This document shows positions 42,864 to 51,146 of a stretch of DNA of 64,000 bases, piece by piece. The notes below the pieces were generated by a model. It ran no database searches. It was not told the origin of the DNA and was given only the letters and a program-made list of their open reading frames with translations. Source of the DNA: Nitrososphaerota archaeon. Its GTDB lineage: Archaea; Thermoproteota; Nitrososphaeria; Nitrososphaerales; UBA183. Positions within the stretch are counted from its first letter, which is position 1; the number at the start of each line of letters is the position of its first letter. The position numbers were made by a program, and so were the translations under genes. The stretch lies in assembly GCA_029785685.1 (NCBI GenBank), contig JAFLZE010000002.1, positions 1-64,000 of the forward strand, read 5' to 3'.

Positions 42864-42910
42864 GGCAAAGGCACTAGCCTGATCGCGGTAATTAAAGAGA
42901 AGCCGCCCCT

Positions 42911-43233
42911 CGCTGTCTTCGTCTGCTCCCGTGCAGGGTCAGGCGAGGTCAGGATTCAGCGCCCAGTTCCGGCTTCAGACCGCGGAGCAGAGGTCAATCC
43001 GCACTGTGGGCTTGGCCGCGCTCTGGATTCGGGCTCTTCTTAGGTCGAGGCGGTGCTAAGCATGGAGCTCCACACCCCACTCGACCGAAGAAGGGCCGTC
43101 TACCGTCCTGCGTGCCTCCTCCTTCGTGCTTCTCAACCCCTGCCCGCGCTCCTCCACTTTCCCTGGGCGCGGTCGCCTGACCGCACCGGGCTCTGGTGAG
43201 CACAAGGCCCTACTCCTGACCCGAGAACAGCCC
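42911..43233 (-). ncRNA. Candidate structured RNA of about 322 nt, family not recognised
   Basis: Read on the bottom strand. GCTGTTCTCG (43231-43222) pairs with CGAAGACAGC (42921-42912), nine of ten positions. GGTCAGG next to it can pair with a CCTGACC near the 3' end. TTATAC (43260-43255) is about 26 bases before the predicted 5' end. Inside are a GCGGTC/GACCGC hairpin and a long arm CTTCTTCGGTCGAG / CTCGACCTAAGAAG. The size suits SRP RNA, but I cannot find the helix 8 GNAR loop with its conserved asymmetric loop, so I do not name it. Confidence 0.5.
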
Positions 43234-43909
43234 GGAATATTCCCAGCCTCGCGCGTATAACCGGCGTCGACTCGGGCTGCACCCCAGGCCATCGGCAGGG
43301 CCGACAGCGAGAGAGCTGACACTGTCTAGGCGCCCTTCGCTGTTATCCTAGCTTGACTCTTGTTGCTGACAAAGAACGAATATTTTCTTTACCACCGCAT
43401 CAGTCACGCCGAAATGTTGGGGCCTCCTGATGTAGGCAACCCTCCGTGGCGAAGTCTATGGGCTTGGACGACTGGTGAAACGTGCTTGAGCCCAAGCATG
43501 ATATCTCGAGGGCTATGCCGCTTCGGTATGAGAGTCGGCGGTCCACAGATAGATGAAGGCCATCATTAGGGCTGGAGCTCGAGCGAGAGCGATTCGCGGT
43601 GGTGGAAGTGCCACATTCCCTTTCCAGGCGCAGAATCTCATGGGCAGATTCGAAGCAAAAAATCGTTCGGCGGTGTGGTTCAGCCCAGCATCTGCCATGG
43701 GGGCATAGTCAGGAAGATACTCGCAATCCCGCAGGGTGGGCTCTGCCTGGCCGACGTGGGAATCAGACGTAGCCGGGACGTCTGGGTCTTGGCGGGCTCA
43801 CGACAATGGCGAAAATTCCAGTGATGCCGGAGGCGGCAGCCGCTACTGACGATTCCTAAGATTGGGAATCGAAGTAAGCGATTAATAGTAGCAGGCCGTT
43901 CAATACGAT
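43234..43909. other. Gene-poor stretch between two predicted RNAs
   Basis: Short open frames occur (for example 43360-43569 and 43553-43708), but they lack homology I recognise, promoters at the usual distance and normal composition. The stretch contains the bottom-strand TATA for the 42.9-kb RNA at 43255-43260 and the top-strand TATA (GATTAATAG, 43880-43888) for the next RNA. Otherwise I see nothing. Confidence 0.4.
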
Positions 43910-44131
43910 ACTCGTCCGGCCTGGAAAAGGATGGATTCGCGGAAAGGAAGAGGTGCCGGGGAAAGCCTTGGCGCCTGATACCATCCGCGAGCGGGATGGT
44001 GGCGCGTAGAGCCGGGGGAACCCGGACTTCACGAAGGCCAAACCGAGGGCGAACCGGGACGGCGGCGGTGAAGGAACGCTACGAGGCCGCCGTCGGAGGA
44101 AAGCCACATCCCTCCTGAGAGCCGGGCGAGG
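43910..44131 (+). ncRNA. Candidate structured RNA of about 222 nt, family not recognised
   Basis: CTCGTCCGGC (43911-43920) pairs fully with GCCGGGCGAG (44121-44130). GATTAATAG (43880-43888) is about 26 bases before the 5' end. Internal stems are ACCATCC/GGATGGT, CCGGG-GGAA-CCCGG with a GNRA loop, GACGGCGGC/GCCGCCGTC (nine pairs) and GGAGG/CCTCC. Loops are purine-rich on this strand, supporting the direction. No RNase P, SRP, 5S or guide-RNA boxes are evident. No protein frame explains it. Confidence 0.6.
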
Positions 44132-44172
44132 CAACCAAATAACAGAGGGTTAATACCCGTGGTGGGGTATAT

Positions 44173-44817
44173 TTGCGGTACAAGAACCGAGTGGACGCAG
44201 GGAAGCGCCTCGCAGAGGTCCTCCTGAGGCTCAGAGGGGAAGATGTAGTCGTGCTCGGGATACCCAGGGGAGGCGTAGTGGTAGCGAACGAAGTGGCCAA
44301 GGCGTTGGAGGCTCCACTGGACGTGGTGGTCACCAGAAAAATCGAAGCACCAGGGGAACCCGAGTACGCCCTCGGAGCGGTCACTCAGGAAGGAGACGTG
44401 ATGATGGACAGGCAGGCTGCCGAGTCGCTGGGGGCGAGCGCGGCGTACTTGGACGACCAGATCCGCCTGAAGAGAGAGGAGGTCAAGGATCGAATGCAGA
44501 GACTTCGGGGGTCGGCACCTTACCCTAGATTGGGCGACAAAGTGGTGGTCGTAGTGGACGACGGTATCGCTACCGGGAGCTCAGTCGGCGCCGCAGTGAT
44601 GTCGGTGAAGAAGAGGGGACCAAAGGAAGTGATAATAGCAGCCCCAGTTGCGCCGGCCGATGCCGTGCAGGCGCTATCTGAGGATGGGACCAAGGTCGTC
44701 TGCCTATCGACCCCAGGGCCGTTCTTGTCCATCGGAGAGTTCTACGAGGACTTCGGACAGGTGGAAGACATCGAAGTGAAGCGGATACTTGACGAGAACG
44801 CCTCCCGGCGACGCTGA
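44173..44817 (+). CDS. Phosphoribosyltransferase-fold protein
   Basis: A 214-residue protein with the PRPP loop VVVVDDGIATGSSVGAAV near residue 125. The N-terminus FKNRVDAGKRLAEVL-like and VVLGIPRGGVVVANEVAKAL match predicted PRTases often found near hydrolases. The nucleobase, if any, is unknown; many of this type may be regulatory. The start is TTG at 44173. Confidence 0.87.
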   Translation: MRYKNRVDAGKRLAEVLLRLRGEDVVVLGIPRGGVVVANEVAKALEAPLDVVVTRKIEAPGEPEYALGAVTQEGDVMMDRQAAESLGASAAYLDDQIRLKREEVKDRMQRLRGSAPYPRLGDKVVVVVDDGIATGSSVGAAVMSVKKRGPKEVIIAAPVAPADAVQALSEDGTKVVCLSTPGPFLSIGEFYEDFGQVEDIEVKRILDENASRRR

Positions 44818-44856
44818 GGGCCTTTACACCCTGACACAGCGAGGGTTCAGCTAGGC

Positions 44857-45531
44857 TTGGACGTCCGCAGGTTCAAGGACGACCTCTATGAACTGGCCGG
44901 GAGAGCCTGCCATGAGGACGGCGAAGAGGTGAGGTCGAAAGTCTTTGCCATCACAGACATCCTGGTGAACCTTTACAGGAAGAACCTCGTGAAGATCAAC
45001 CACTCGGCCCTTGAGCTGGTGTGCGCCAGGACCTTGATAAAACAAGGATATGATGTGAAGGTGGAGCACAGGCTGGACAAGATCTTGGTCTGTGACGTGA
45101 TGGGGTCGAGAGGGGACGGGCGCCTCATAGTCGAGATAGAAACCGGGTTCATACCACCCGAAGCGGCCCTGGAACCTTCGGCGTACGCACAGAACAGAAT
45201 TTCCAGTAAGATCGCCCGATATAGCAAATATGCAGGTAAGTTCGCCCTGGGGACCACCCCCTCATACACGTTGGATCTCCCCCGCTTCTTCATCAAGCCC
45301 TCTCGGAATAGGACTCGTGAAGAAGCCGTTCGAATAAAGGCGCGGACCGATGTCACGTACAACAGGCCTGAAATCTCGATAGATGACCTGATGCAAGCGA
45401 GGCTTCACATGGTGTTTCTCATAGACATCGACTCGGCGAGCGTTCAAGAAATCGATCCCGAGACGTACGACAGGATGGCAATGTCTGTCTTGGATTGGCA
45501 CCGGACCGTCCAAGGCTTAAATCCACGCTGA
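44857..45531 (+). CDS. Unrecognised protein with nuclease-like core
   Basis: A 224-residue protein. KILVCDVMGSRGDGRLIVEIETGFIPP (about 75-102) has the spacing D-x(n)-E-x-E of PD-(D/E)xK nucleases, and YAQNRISSKIARYSKYAGKFALG could follow as the helix and strand. That is only a resemblance. The rest is unrecognised. It precedes pyrE by 73 bases. Confidence 0.68.
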   Translation: MDVRRFKDDLYELAGRACHEDGEEVRSKVFAITDILVNLYRKNLVKINHSALELVCARTLIKQGYDVKVEHRLDKILVCDVMGSRGDGRLIVEIETGFIPPEAALEPSAYAQNRISSKIARYSKYAGKFALGTTPSYTLDLPRFFIKPSRNRTREEAVRIKARTDVTYNRPEISIDDLMQARLHMVFLIDIDSASVQEIDPETYDRMAMSVLDWHRTVQGLNPR

Positions 45532-45604
45532 AACCCGAGGTAGCGCGGGTTCAATTTCGCGAGTACATGCAAGCAGACAGGACCCGTTTTTAGAGGCGTG
45601 ATTC

Positions 45605-46222
45605 TTGACTGACCAGGGAAGCGGAAGGGTCGCACTCGCAGAAGCCCTCTTCCGGATAGGATCCCTCAGGTTCGGGAAATTTACTCTGGCCAGCGGCAAA
45701 GTAAGCTCATACTACCTCGACCTGAGGGTGGTCCCAAGCGACCCTAGGACCTACGAATTAGCGGTCGCGGCATACCTGGCCATGGTCAAGGAGACAATTG
45801 AACTGAGCTTCGACGTCGTGGCTGGGGTGGCTACAGCTGGCATAACCATCTCTTCGCCCCTGGCCTACATCCTCAAGAAACCTATGGTCTACGTGAGGAG
45901 CGAGCGGAAAGGGCATGGATTGGGCAAGCTCGTCGAAGGGGCTGTCGCCCCGGGCTGGCGGGCGTTGGTGGTCGACGATTTGATTACCGATGGAGGAAGT
46001 AAAGTCGCGGCGGTTGAGAATCTTAGGATGGCAGGATGCGTGGTCAGCGATGTGATGGTGCTGGTAGACAGGCTCGAAGGCGGAAAAGAGAGCTTGGCGA
46101 AGGCTGGAGTGAAGCTCCGCTCGTTTACTGATATCAAGGACCTCGTAGAGACGTTGTATGTCCAGAAGAAGGTCACGAAAGGCAACTATGAAGCAGTCAT
46201 GAAGCAGATGGGGGCGCGGTAG
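45605..46222 (+). CDS. pyrE: Orotate phosphoribosyltransferase
   Basis: A 205-residue enzyme that converts orotate and PRPP to OMP. SGKVSSYYLDLR binds substrate, VAGVATAGITISSPLAY and YVRSERKGHGLGKLVEG are the central motifs, and ALVVDDLITDGGSKV is the PRPP loop. It leads the pyrE-pyrD-pyrF cluster, consecutive late steps of UMP synthesis. Confidence 0.95.
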   Translation: MTDQGSGRVALAEALFRIGSLRFGKFTLASGKVSSYYLDLRVVPSDPRTYELAVAAYLAMVKETIELSFDVVAGVATAGITISSPLAYILKKPMVYVRSERKGHGLGKLVEGAVAPGWRALVVDDLITDGGSKVAAVENLRMAGCVVSDVMVLVDRLEGGKESLAKAGVKLRSFTDIKDLVETLYVQKKVTKGNYEAVMKQMGAR

Positions 46223-46244
46223 CCTGGACGCCGATGCAATCGAA

Positions 46245-47135
46245 GTGAAAATAGGAAGTTTGCATCTGCACAACCCCACCATGCTGGCTTCCGGAGTGCA
46301 CGGAAGCTCCCTCGAGAAGGTAATCCAGGCTCTGAGGGTGGGGGCAGGCGCCGCCGTCACGAAGTCGATTGGACTCGAGCCCAGGGAAGGGTACCCTGAA
46401 CCGACCCTGGTCGATGTGGAGGGCGGGTTGGTGAACGCCGCCGGGCTGCCGAACCCAGGCGCGGAGGAATTCGCGGAACGGCTTGCCCAGATCAACGGCA
46501 AGGGGCTGCCGATATTCGTCTCTGTGTTCGGAGGGGACGAGAAGGAGTTCGAACGCGTGGTCAGAATTCTGGACGGTAACGACTTCGCCGCCTACGAACT
46601 CAATCTCAGTTGCCCGCATGTTTCAGGCGTCGGCACCGAGGTCGGACACCTCCCTGAGGAAGTTAGCAGGGTCACCAGGGTGGTGAAAACTGCCACTGAC
46701 AAACCGGTTTTCGCCAAGCTTTCCCCCAATACGGAGAGGTTAGTCGAGGTCGCCAGAGCTGCCGTGGACGCGGGGGCCGACGGTTTGACTGCCATCAACA
46801 CTGTGAGGTCGTTCCCCATCGATGTTGAGAAAGCGGGACCTGCCCTTTCAAATGGCTTCGGTGGGCTGTCTGGGGCAGCGATTAGACCGATCGCACTGCG
46901 CTGTGTCTATGAGCTGAGGGAGCAGTTTGATGTCCCTATCGTCGGATGCGGCGGAGCGGCCACCTGGGAGGACGCAGTGCAATTCTTCCTGGCTGGCGCG
47001 AACATGGTGCAGTTCGGTACTTCGACTATCAAGAAATTTGACAGGTTCAACGATGTCAATCTTGGAATCATCTCATACCTGGAGAGAAAGGGGTTTGCAA
47101 AGCTTGAAGACCTCGTCGGGAAGGCGCACGCCTGA
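46245..47135 (+). CDS. pyrD: Dihydroorotate dehydrogenase
   Basis: A 296-residue class 1B-type catalytic subunit. ELNLSCPHVSG carries the active-site motif, with the cysteine at the base position, and VFAKLSPNTERLVEVA, AINTVRSFPIDVE, GFGGLSGAAIRPIALRCV and VGCGGAATWEDAVQFFLAGA are FMN-binding motifs. GTG starts 22 bases after pyrE, and the stop shares one base with the pyrF start. No pyrK partner is in the window. Confidence 0.95.
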   Translation: MKIGSLHLHNPTMLASGVHGSSLEKVIQALRVGAGAAVTKSIGLEPREGYPEPTLVDVEGGLVNAAGLPNPGAEEFAERLAQINGKGLPIFVSVFGGDEKEFERVVRILDGNDFAAYELNLSCPHVSGVGTEVGHLPEEVSRVTRVVKTATDKPVFAKLSPNTERLVEVARAAVDAGADGLTAINTVRSFPIDVEKAGPALSNGFGGLSGAAIRPIALRCVYELREQFDVPIVGCGGAATWEDAVQFFLAGANMVQFGTSTIKKFDRFNDVNLGIISYLERKGFAKLEDLVGKAHA

Positions 47136-47881
47136 TGAGTTCTGAGAAAGTGGCACCGGGCTTCAGACAGAGGCTTCTTGACGCCTCAAGAAAGAGGGGG
47201 TCGAAGCTCATCCTTGCCCTCGACTTCTCCGGCCCCTACGAGGAGAGACTGGACAACGCACTGCGGGTGCTCAACGCGACCAAGGAGCATCTGGCCGCGG
47301 TGAAGGTGAATCACCACCTGTTGCTTCCATACGGCCTCCATGGCATACGAGGCGTCATCAGTGTCTGTAAAGAGGAAGGGCTCCCTCTGATAGCCGATTT
47401 GAAGATTAACGACATAGAGTCCACCAACCTGAACATTGTCGATTCGCTCATCGACTACGGTTTCGACTCCGTCATAGCGAACCCCTTCATAGGCAGGGAA
47501 GAAGGTCTTGGAAGGGTGATTGAGAGAGTTCACTCCAAGAACGGCGGGATACTCTTCCTTGTCTACATGAGCCACAAGGGCGCAGAGGAGGGGTACTCGC
47601 TCCGCCTCGAAGGAGGCGAACGATTGTACCGCGTTTTCGCGCATAGGGCAAGAGAGTGGGGCGCGGACGGGGTAATCGTATCTGCCAAGTCGTCTGATAA
47701 GATAGCCGAGACCAGGCAGATAGTGGGCGAGAGGTGCCTGATACTCTCGCCAGGTGTAGGCGCACAAGGCGGGGACGCCGCACTGGGGATTTCGGCTGGG
47801 GCGGATTTCGTGCTCGTGGGGAGGTCGATTACGGAGTCTCGCGACCCGGCTAAGATTGCCGCCGGGCTGAAGTCTTCCTAG
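47135..47881 (+). CDS. pyrF: Orotidine 5'-phosphate decarboxylase
   Basis: A 248-residue enzyme that makes UMP. LILALDFSGPYEERL is the first strand, LIADLKINDIESTN holds the catalytic Lys/Asp set, and LSPGVGAQGGDA and ADFVLVGRSITES bind phosphate. The ATG shares one base with the pyrD stop. The end of the pyrimidine operon. Confidence 0.95.
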   Translation: MSSEKVAPGFRQRLLDASRKRGSKLILALDFSGPYEERLDNALRVLNATKEHLAAVKVNHHLLLPYGLHGIRGVISVCKEEGLPLIADLKINDIESTNLNIVDSLIDYGFDSVIANPFIGREEGLGRVIERVHSKNGGILFLVYMSHKGAEEGYSLRLEGGERLYRVFAHRAREWGADGVIVSAKSSDKIAETRQIVGERCLILSPGVGAQGGDAALGISAGADFVLVGRSITESRDPAKIAAGLKSS

Positions 47882-47911
47882 GCGGCGGCTCCGCGGCACC
47901 GACCCGGAGAG

Positions 47912-48271
47912 CTATGTCTGGGCGCTTGAGTAGTAATCCCAAATCCTCTTCTGGGCGCTCTTGACGTAGTTCATCTCCGCAGTAGAGAGTACGGGGTCAG
48001 AGGCCCTCGAATAGGGACGCCTCAGGGAAGGAGGGAGTTCGTCGTCGCAGAAGAACCCCCCACCGGGGAAGCCAGTGTCTTTGCGGACGATGATGGCGGC
48101 GAATCCGGGAGCTCCCCTAGCGTATTCCGCTCTGTCAACGGCGACGATGGCGGCGAAGAGGGGTTTCCCTCTTGAAACTCCCGTGATTTTCATCAGCCGC
48201 CCATAGGTGAGCGTCCCATGGGATTTGGCTGCCTTCAGGAGTTCTTGTCTCAGGTTTTCCACTCCAAGCAA
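47912..48271 (-). CDS. Small protein of unknown function
   Basis: A 119-residue protein with TYGRLMKITGVSRGKPLFAAIVAVD and a later PGFAAIIVRKDTGFPGGGFF, a pattern I recall from small uncharacterised proteins but cannot name. The start is TTG at 48271, 60 bases after the CBS gene on the same strand, so likely the same transcript. Confidence 0.72.
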   Translation of the reverse strand: MLGVENLRQELLKAAKSHGTLTYGRLMKITGVSRGKPLFAAIVAVDRAEYARGAPGFAAIIVRKDTGFPGGGFFCDDELPPSLRRPYSRASDPVLSTAEMNYVKSAQKRIWDYYSSAQT

Positions 48272-48330
48272 TGCTTCGCGCCTCTCTTCGATGTTCCCCG
48301 CGGCTTCGGCGGGACGGTCTCCTTGGAAGC

Positions 48331-48843
48331 TCAGGACTCCAGGTTCCTCGCCACTTTGAACTGGTCACCTACCACAGACCGCATGTTGAGCAGTCCGAGG
48401 GGCTTGCCGTGGTCAGTCACGAAGACCGTCCTTATCTTGTGCTTCGCCATTAGTTTTATTCCTTCGGACAGTGGTTCGTCAGCCTCAATCGAGACCATAG
48501 GGGAAGTCATTATCTTCCGTACAAGCACAATTGAAGCGACCAGGTCGTCTGCTGCCACGTGGTTCAGTATGTCTCGCTCAGTCATAATCCCCTTCGGTTC
48601 TCCGTTCACGAGAACCAATATGTTCCCTGCGCCCTTCTCGCGCATTTTCTGGGCCGCGCTCAGGACGGTCTCGTTGGCGTCAATCGTAAGAGGATCGGTC
48701 TTGACGAAGCTCCTGATCGTGGGGGGTTTCGTCTCCGTAGCTTCAATCCAGAATGCGAGGGAGTACTGGCAGTTCGGGCACTCGTCGGGGGTCCTGTCCC
48801 CTTCGAAGATGTACCCACAGCGGTAGCACTGCCATTTTGCCAT
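48331..48843 (-). CDS. Rubredoxin-like ribbon plus CBS-pair protein
   Basis: A 170-residue protein. WQCYRCGYIFEGDRTPDECPNCQYS (residues 3-27) is a rubredoxin-type metal site. A CBS pair follows: TIDANETVLSAAQKMREKGAGNILV..., then SIEADEPLSEGIKLMAKHKIRTVFV. CBS pairs bind adenosyl ligands. ATG 48843 is leaderless, about 27 bases from TTAATATAAG (48867-48876), which lies over the end of the MIT-like gene. The partner enzyme is unknown. Confidence 0.87.
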   Translation of the reverse strand: MAKWQCYRCGYIFEGDRTPDECPNCQYSLAFWIEATETKPPTIRSFVKTDPLTIDANETVLSAAQKMREKGAGNILVLVNGEPKGIMTERDILNHVAADDLVASIVLVRKIMTSPMVSIEADEPLSEGIKLMAKHKIRTVFVTDHGKPLGLLNMRSVVGDQFKVARNLES

Positions 48844-48871
48844 TAGTGACAAAATGGCTTGCCGTCTTATA

Positions 48872-49159
48872 TTAAGAGCGCGGGGAGGCGCCGGTGGGAG
48901 AGACCGAGGGGGCATGCCAGCCAGTGTCGCTCGGCGACTGGGCAATCAGCATCCTTGCCTTCCGCTGGCAGAGGGATGCCTTGTCAGTGTAGTTCTTCCA
49001 AGCAGCATAACTCGCCTCCACCTTGGCCAGGAGCAGCAGGATCTCCGCCGCCTGAAGATACTGCGCGACCGCATGCTCTCCGTTTCCTGCTTTCTCTGCG
49101 GTCTCAGCCTCGGAAATCAGCTGTTGCGAGTACCAGTTGAGCTTCTGAGCACGATTCAT
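48872..49159 (-). CDS. Stand-alone MIT-like helical protein
   Basis: A 95-residue protein. Its three predicted helices (AQKLNWYSQQLISEAETAEKAG, HAVAQYLQAAEILLLLAKVE, YTDKASLCQRKARMLI) match the MIT domain of Vps4/CdvC, which binds ESCRT-III tails. A TPR-like alternative is possible. No AAA domain is attached. The tail (SPSDTGWHAPSVSPTG) is disordered. It might link to the cdvB product at 33 kb. Confidence 0.65.
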   Translation of the reverse strand: MNRAQKLNWYSQQLISEAETAEKAGNGEHAVAQYLQAAEILLLLAKVEASYAAWKNYTDKASLCQRKARMLIAQSPSDTGWHAPSVSPTGASPRS

Positions 49160-49264
49160 TGGAGGCCTAGGAGATGGCTGCACGTCTTCATGGCGGAATC
49201 GGTTGAGGCAAAAGAAAAGCGTGTCGAATTCACTTGACGATTTGGGAAAACAGACGAATCCAGC

Positions 49265-49747
49265 TCACCCAAACTCGATGGTAGTGCCGATGGTTATCCC
49301 GTTGGCTGCCGCGAATCCCCCTCTGGCTTCGATGACATAGTTCGCCCCGGAAGTGGGCCTGTAGACGGCGCAGGCCACGCTGCTGTAGCATGGCGGAGCA
49401 GTCGTCACGAGGTAAACAACCTGACCAGAGTCGCCTGACGCGGTTACCCATATGATGTCAAGGCTGGTGTTGGTGTCATACATCCAAAACGCCCACTTGC
49501 CGGAGGTGGGGAATGCGAAGAGCATTGTTGTGGCTCTAGTCACTTTCGTGTTCATGAGCCCAGACTCCCTTTCTGCCTGGGTCGTGGCAGTGAAATTGAA
49601 ACCGAACGTCCTTCCGTTTACGGTGAAGGTCGACGGCACCGGGGTGGTGACGGTTCCCGGCAGAGAAAGCATAGAATAGAAGTTGTAGGAGAGCAGAACG
49701 ATGCCGGAAACTCCCAGCAGTGCTATCACCAGCAAGACACCTTTCAT
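49265..49747 (-). CDS. Membrane-anchored DUF192 protein
   Basis: A 160-residue protein with an N-terminal transmembrane helix and a DUF192 domain (TTQAERESGLMNTKV, TTMLFAFPTSGKWAFWMYDTNTSLDIIWV, then NYVIEARGGFAAANGITIG). DUF192 proteins are small, mostly extracellular and of unknown function. ATG 49747 begins at the helix. Confidence 0.87.
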   Translation of the reverse strand: MKGVLLVIALLGVSGIVLLSYNFYSMLSLPGTVTTPVPSTFTVNGRTFGFNFTATTQAERESGLMNTKVTRATTMLFAFPTSGKWAFWMYDTNTSLDIIWVTASGDSGQVVYLVTTAPPCYSSVACAVYRPTSGANYVIEARGGFAAANGITIGTTIEFG

Positions 49748-49875
49748 CCGGACAACCAAAGAGGTTTCGCCGGAGGGACTATTTTTGCCCTTGGATAGCA
49801 GAGCTGGGCCGACGTATTGGGCTCAACTCGCGCTTGTTTTTTAAGGGACCCAGAAGGGAACAACAAGGAGATTCT

Positions 49876-50496
49876 TTGTCGGCCCGCGAGAACCGTCTTG
49901 CTGTTGGCGACGGTGTTGATAATCCGAGAGACGCCGAGGTCTTGCGGACGATAGAGGGCGAAAAGCTCGCCGTCTTCACTTTCGATGGACTGCGGCGAAT
50001 CACCCGGGCGCACCCGGAGACGCTCTCCAGGGCCTTGGAAAGACTGGAGGAAAGCGGCATGGTCGTGAGATCTCCAGAAGGCTATACCCTCGCAGAGAGA
50101 GCCAGGGGGCCTCTCCCGCCCAAGGCTGCCGCTGCCGGCTCAAAGAGCGTATCCATACTCCACACGTTTCTTCCCTATCCTGCGAGCGCAGGCAAGATTG
50201 CGGACGCGCTGAAAGGGAGATGGTTTGACAATGCCAGGTGGGTCGGCATGGCAGAGGTTGAAGACGGATTCGTCATGAAGTGGGTCACGGACGACGGGAC
50301 AGCCCTTATCGACGCGAAGTTCTCGTCGGATCAGCTCGACATCAAAGCCAAAATCTCTCGGGACTCAGATCTACCCAAGGCCATACGTGCAGCCCATCAG
50401 CTGATGGGGAGGATTTCGAGGCTCTACAACGGCGCGAAGCCTGGGAACAAGACGGCGCTCACGCGCTTAGGGTACATCGCCCCCACTGCCATGTGA
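49876..50496 (+). CDS. Winged-helix transcription regulator
   Basis: A 206-residue protein with an N-terminal winged helix (VLRTIEGEKLAVFTFDGLRRITRAHPETLSRALERLEESGMV) and a C-terminal domain of about 115 residues that may bind a ligand. TTG 49876 lies just after AAGGAGATT and 30-40 bases after TTTTTAAG (49837-49844). Divergent from the DUF192 gene. Target unknown. Confidence 0.8.
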   Translation: MSARENRLAVGDGVDNPRDAEVLRTIEGEKLAVFTFDGLRRITRAHPETLSRALERLEESGMVVRSPEGYTLAERARGPLPPKAAAAGSKSVSILHTFLPYPASAGKIADALKGRWFDNARWVGMAEVEDGFVMKWVTDDGTALIDAKFSSDQLDIKAKISRDSDLPKAIRAAHQLMGRISRLYNGAKPGNKTALTRLGYIAPTAM

Positions 50497-50550
50497 CCGG
50501 ATACACTCTGAACCCGCTCAACAAGTAACGCGCTCGTCAGACCGTGTGTT

Positions 50551-50975
50551 ATGACTCTGGACAGAGAGAACGAAGAGATTCTGTTGTTGCAGTCGTTCTC
50601 TGACGCTGTGACGGCGCTTGCAGAACGTGTCCCGCAGTCGGTAGTGAGCGTAGGCGCGGGGAGAAGAATGTGGCCAGGTTATCGAAGGGAAGCGGAATGA
50701 AAACGGGATACCTTGGAGTGATGGTCGAAGCCATAGAGTTCCCGCAAGAATTGTCTAGATCGGCAGAGGTAAGCCATGGCGAGGGGCGTCCAGTCACGTC
50801 TGTGGACCCCGGGTCCCCTGCCAGAGCCGCCGGCGTGGCCTCGGGAGACATCTTACGGAGCCTCGGCGAGGCGAAGGCTACCGACGAGTACTCCCTGTAC
50901 CAGGCGCTCGAGGGTGACGTGGTCAGGAGGGAAATGAGACTCATCTTGAGGGCTGAGAAGGTCGTCGAGCTGTAG
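50551..50975 (+). pseudogene. Remnant of an HtrA-type protease: N-terminal piece and PDZ domain, protease domain missing
   Basis: The first frame (ATG 50551 to stop 50700, 49 residues) ends like HtrA N-termini: SFSDAVTALAERVPQSVVSVGAG. The next frame opens at ATG 50697 and runs 92 residues: MKTGYLGVMVEAIEFP and TSVDPGSPARAAGVASGDILRSLG, a PDZ domain. The trypsin-like domain that should lie between is gone, and the join is out of frame. An ATGA overlap could still couple the two short frames, so a functional mini-PDZ protein cannot be excluded. Confidence 0.65.
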
Positions 50976-51146
50976 ATGACACCGAAGGAGTCTGAAGCGT
51001 GAGGCTCGACAACGCCCAGGCGTCTTTCCCGAGGGAACCCGGCTTCCCTCAGCCGGGGAGCCCCAGGGAGCCCCTACCTCCCCTCCGACCTCCTTTCTAG
51101 GTCGACCTAGCTGGATTGAATAGGGGGGCCCGGAGAGGCGTCACCT

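Noticed and set aside
42911..43233. Naming the 322-nt RNA as SRP RNA
   Set aside because: GGGAGCAG occurs near the 3' end, but its partner strand and a GNAR loop do not fit helix 8, so the name is withheld.
43360..43569. 69-residue frame in the gene-poor stretch
   Set aside because: Trp-rich, unlike neighbouring proteins, without a TATA box or ribosome-binding site at a useful distance.
43553..43708. 51-residue frame (MKAIIRAGARARAIRG...)
   Set aside because: Arg/Ala-rich composition expected by chance in GC-rich DNA, with no motif or promoter.
43910..44131. A second RNase P RNA or a C/D or H/ACA guide
   Set aside because: It lacks the ACAGAA and GGAGCAAGGCCAA blocks, and its closed ends do not match guide RNAs.
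45541..45565. GCGGGTTCAATTTCGCG as a tRNA T arm
   Set aside because: The stem does not pair correctly and no acceptor or anticodon arm exists around it.
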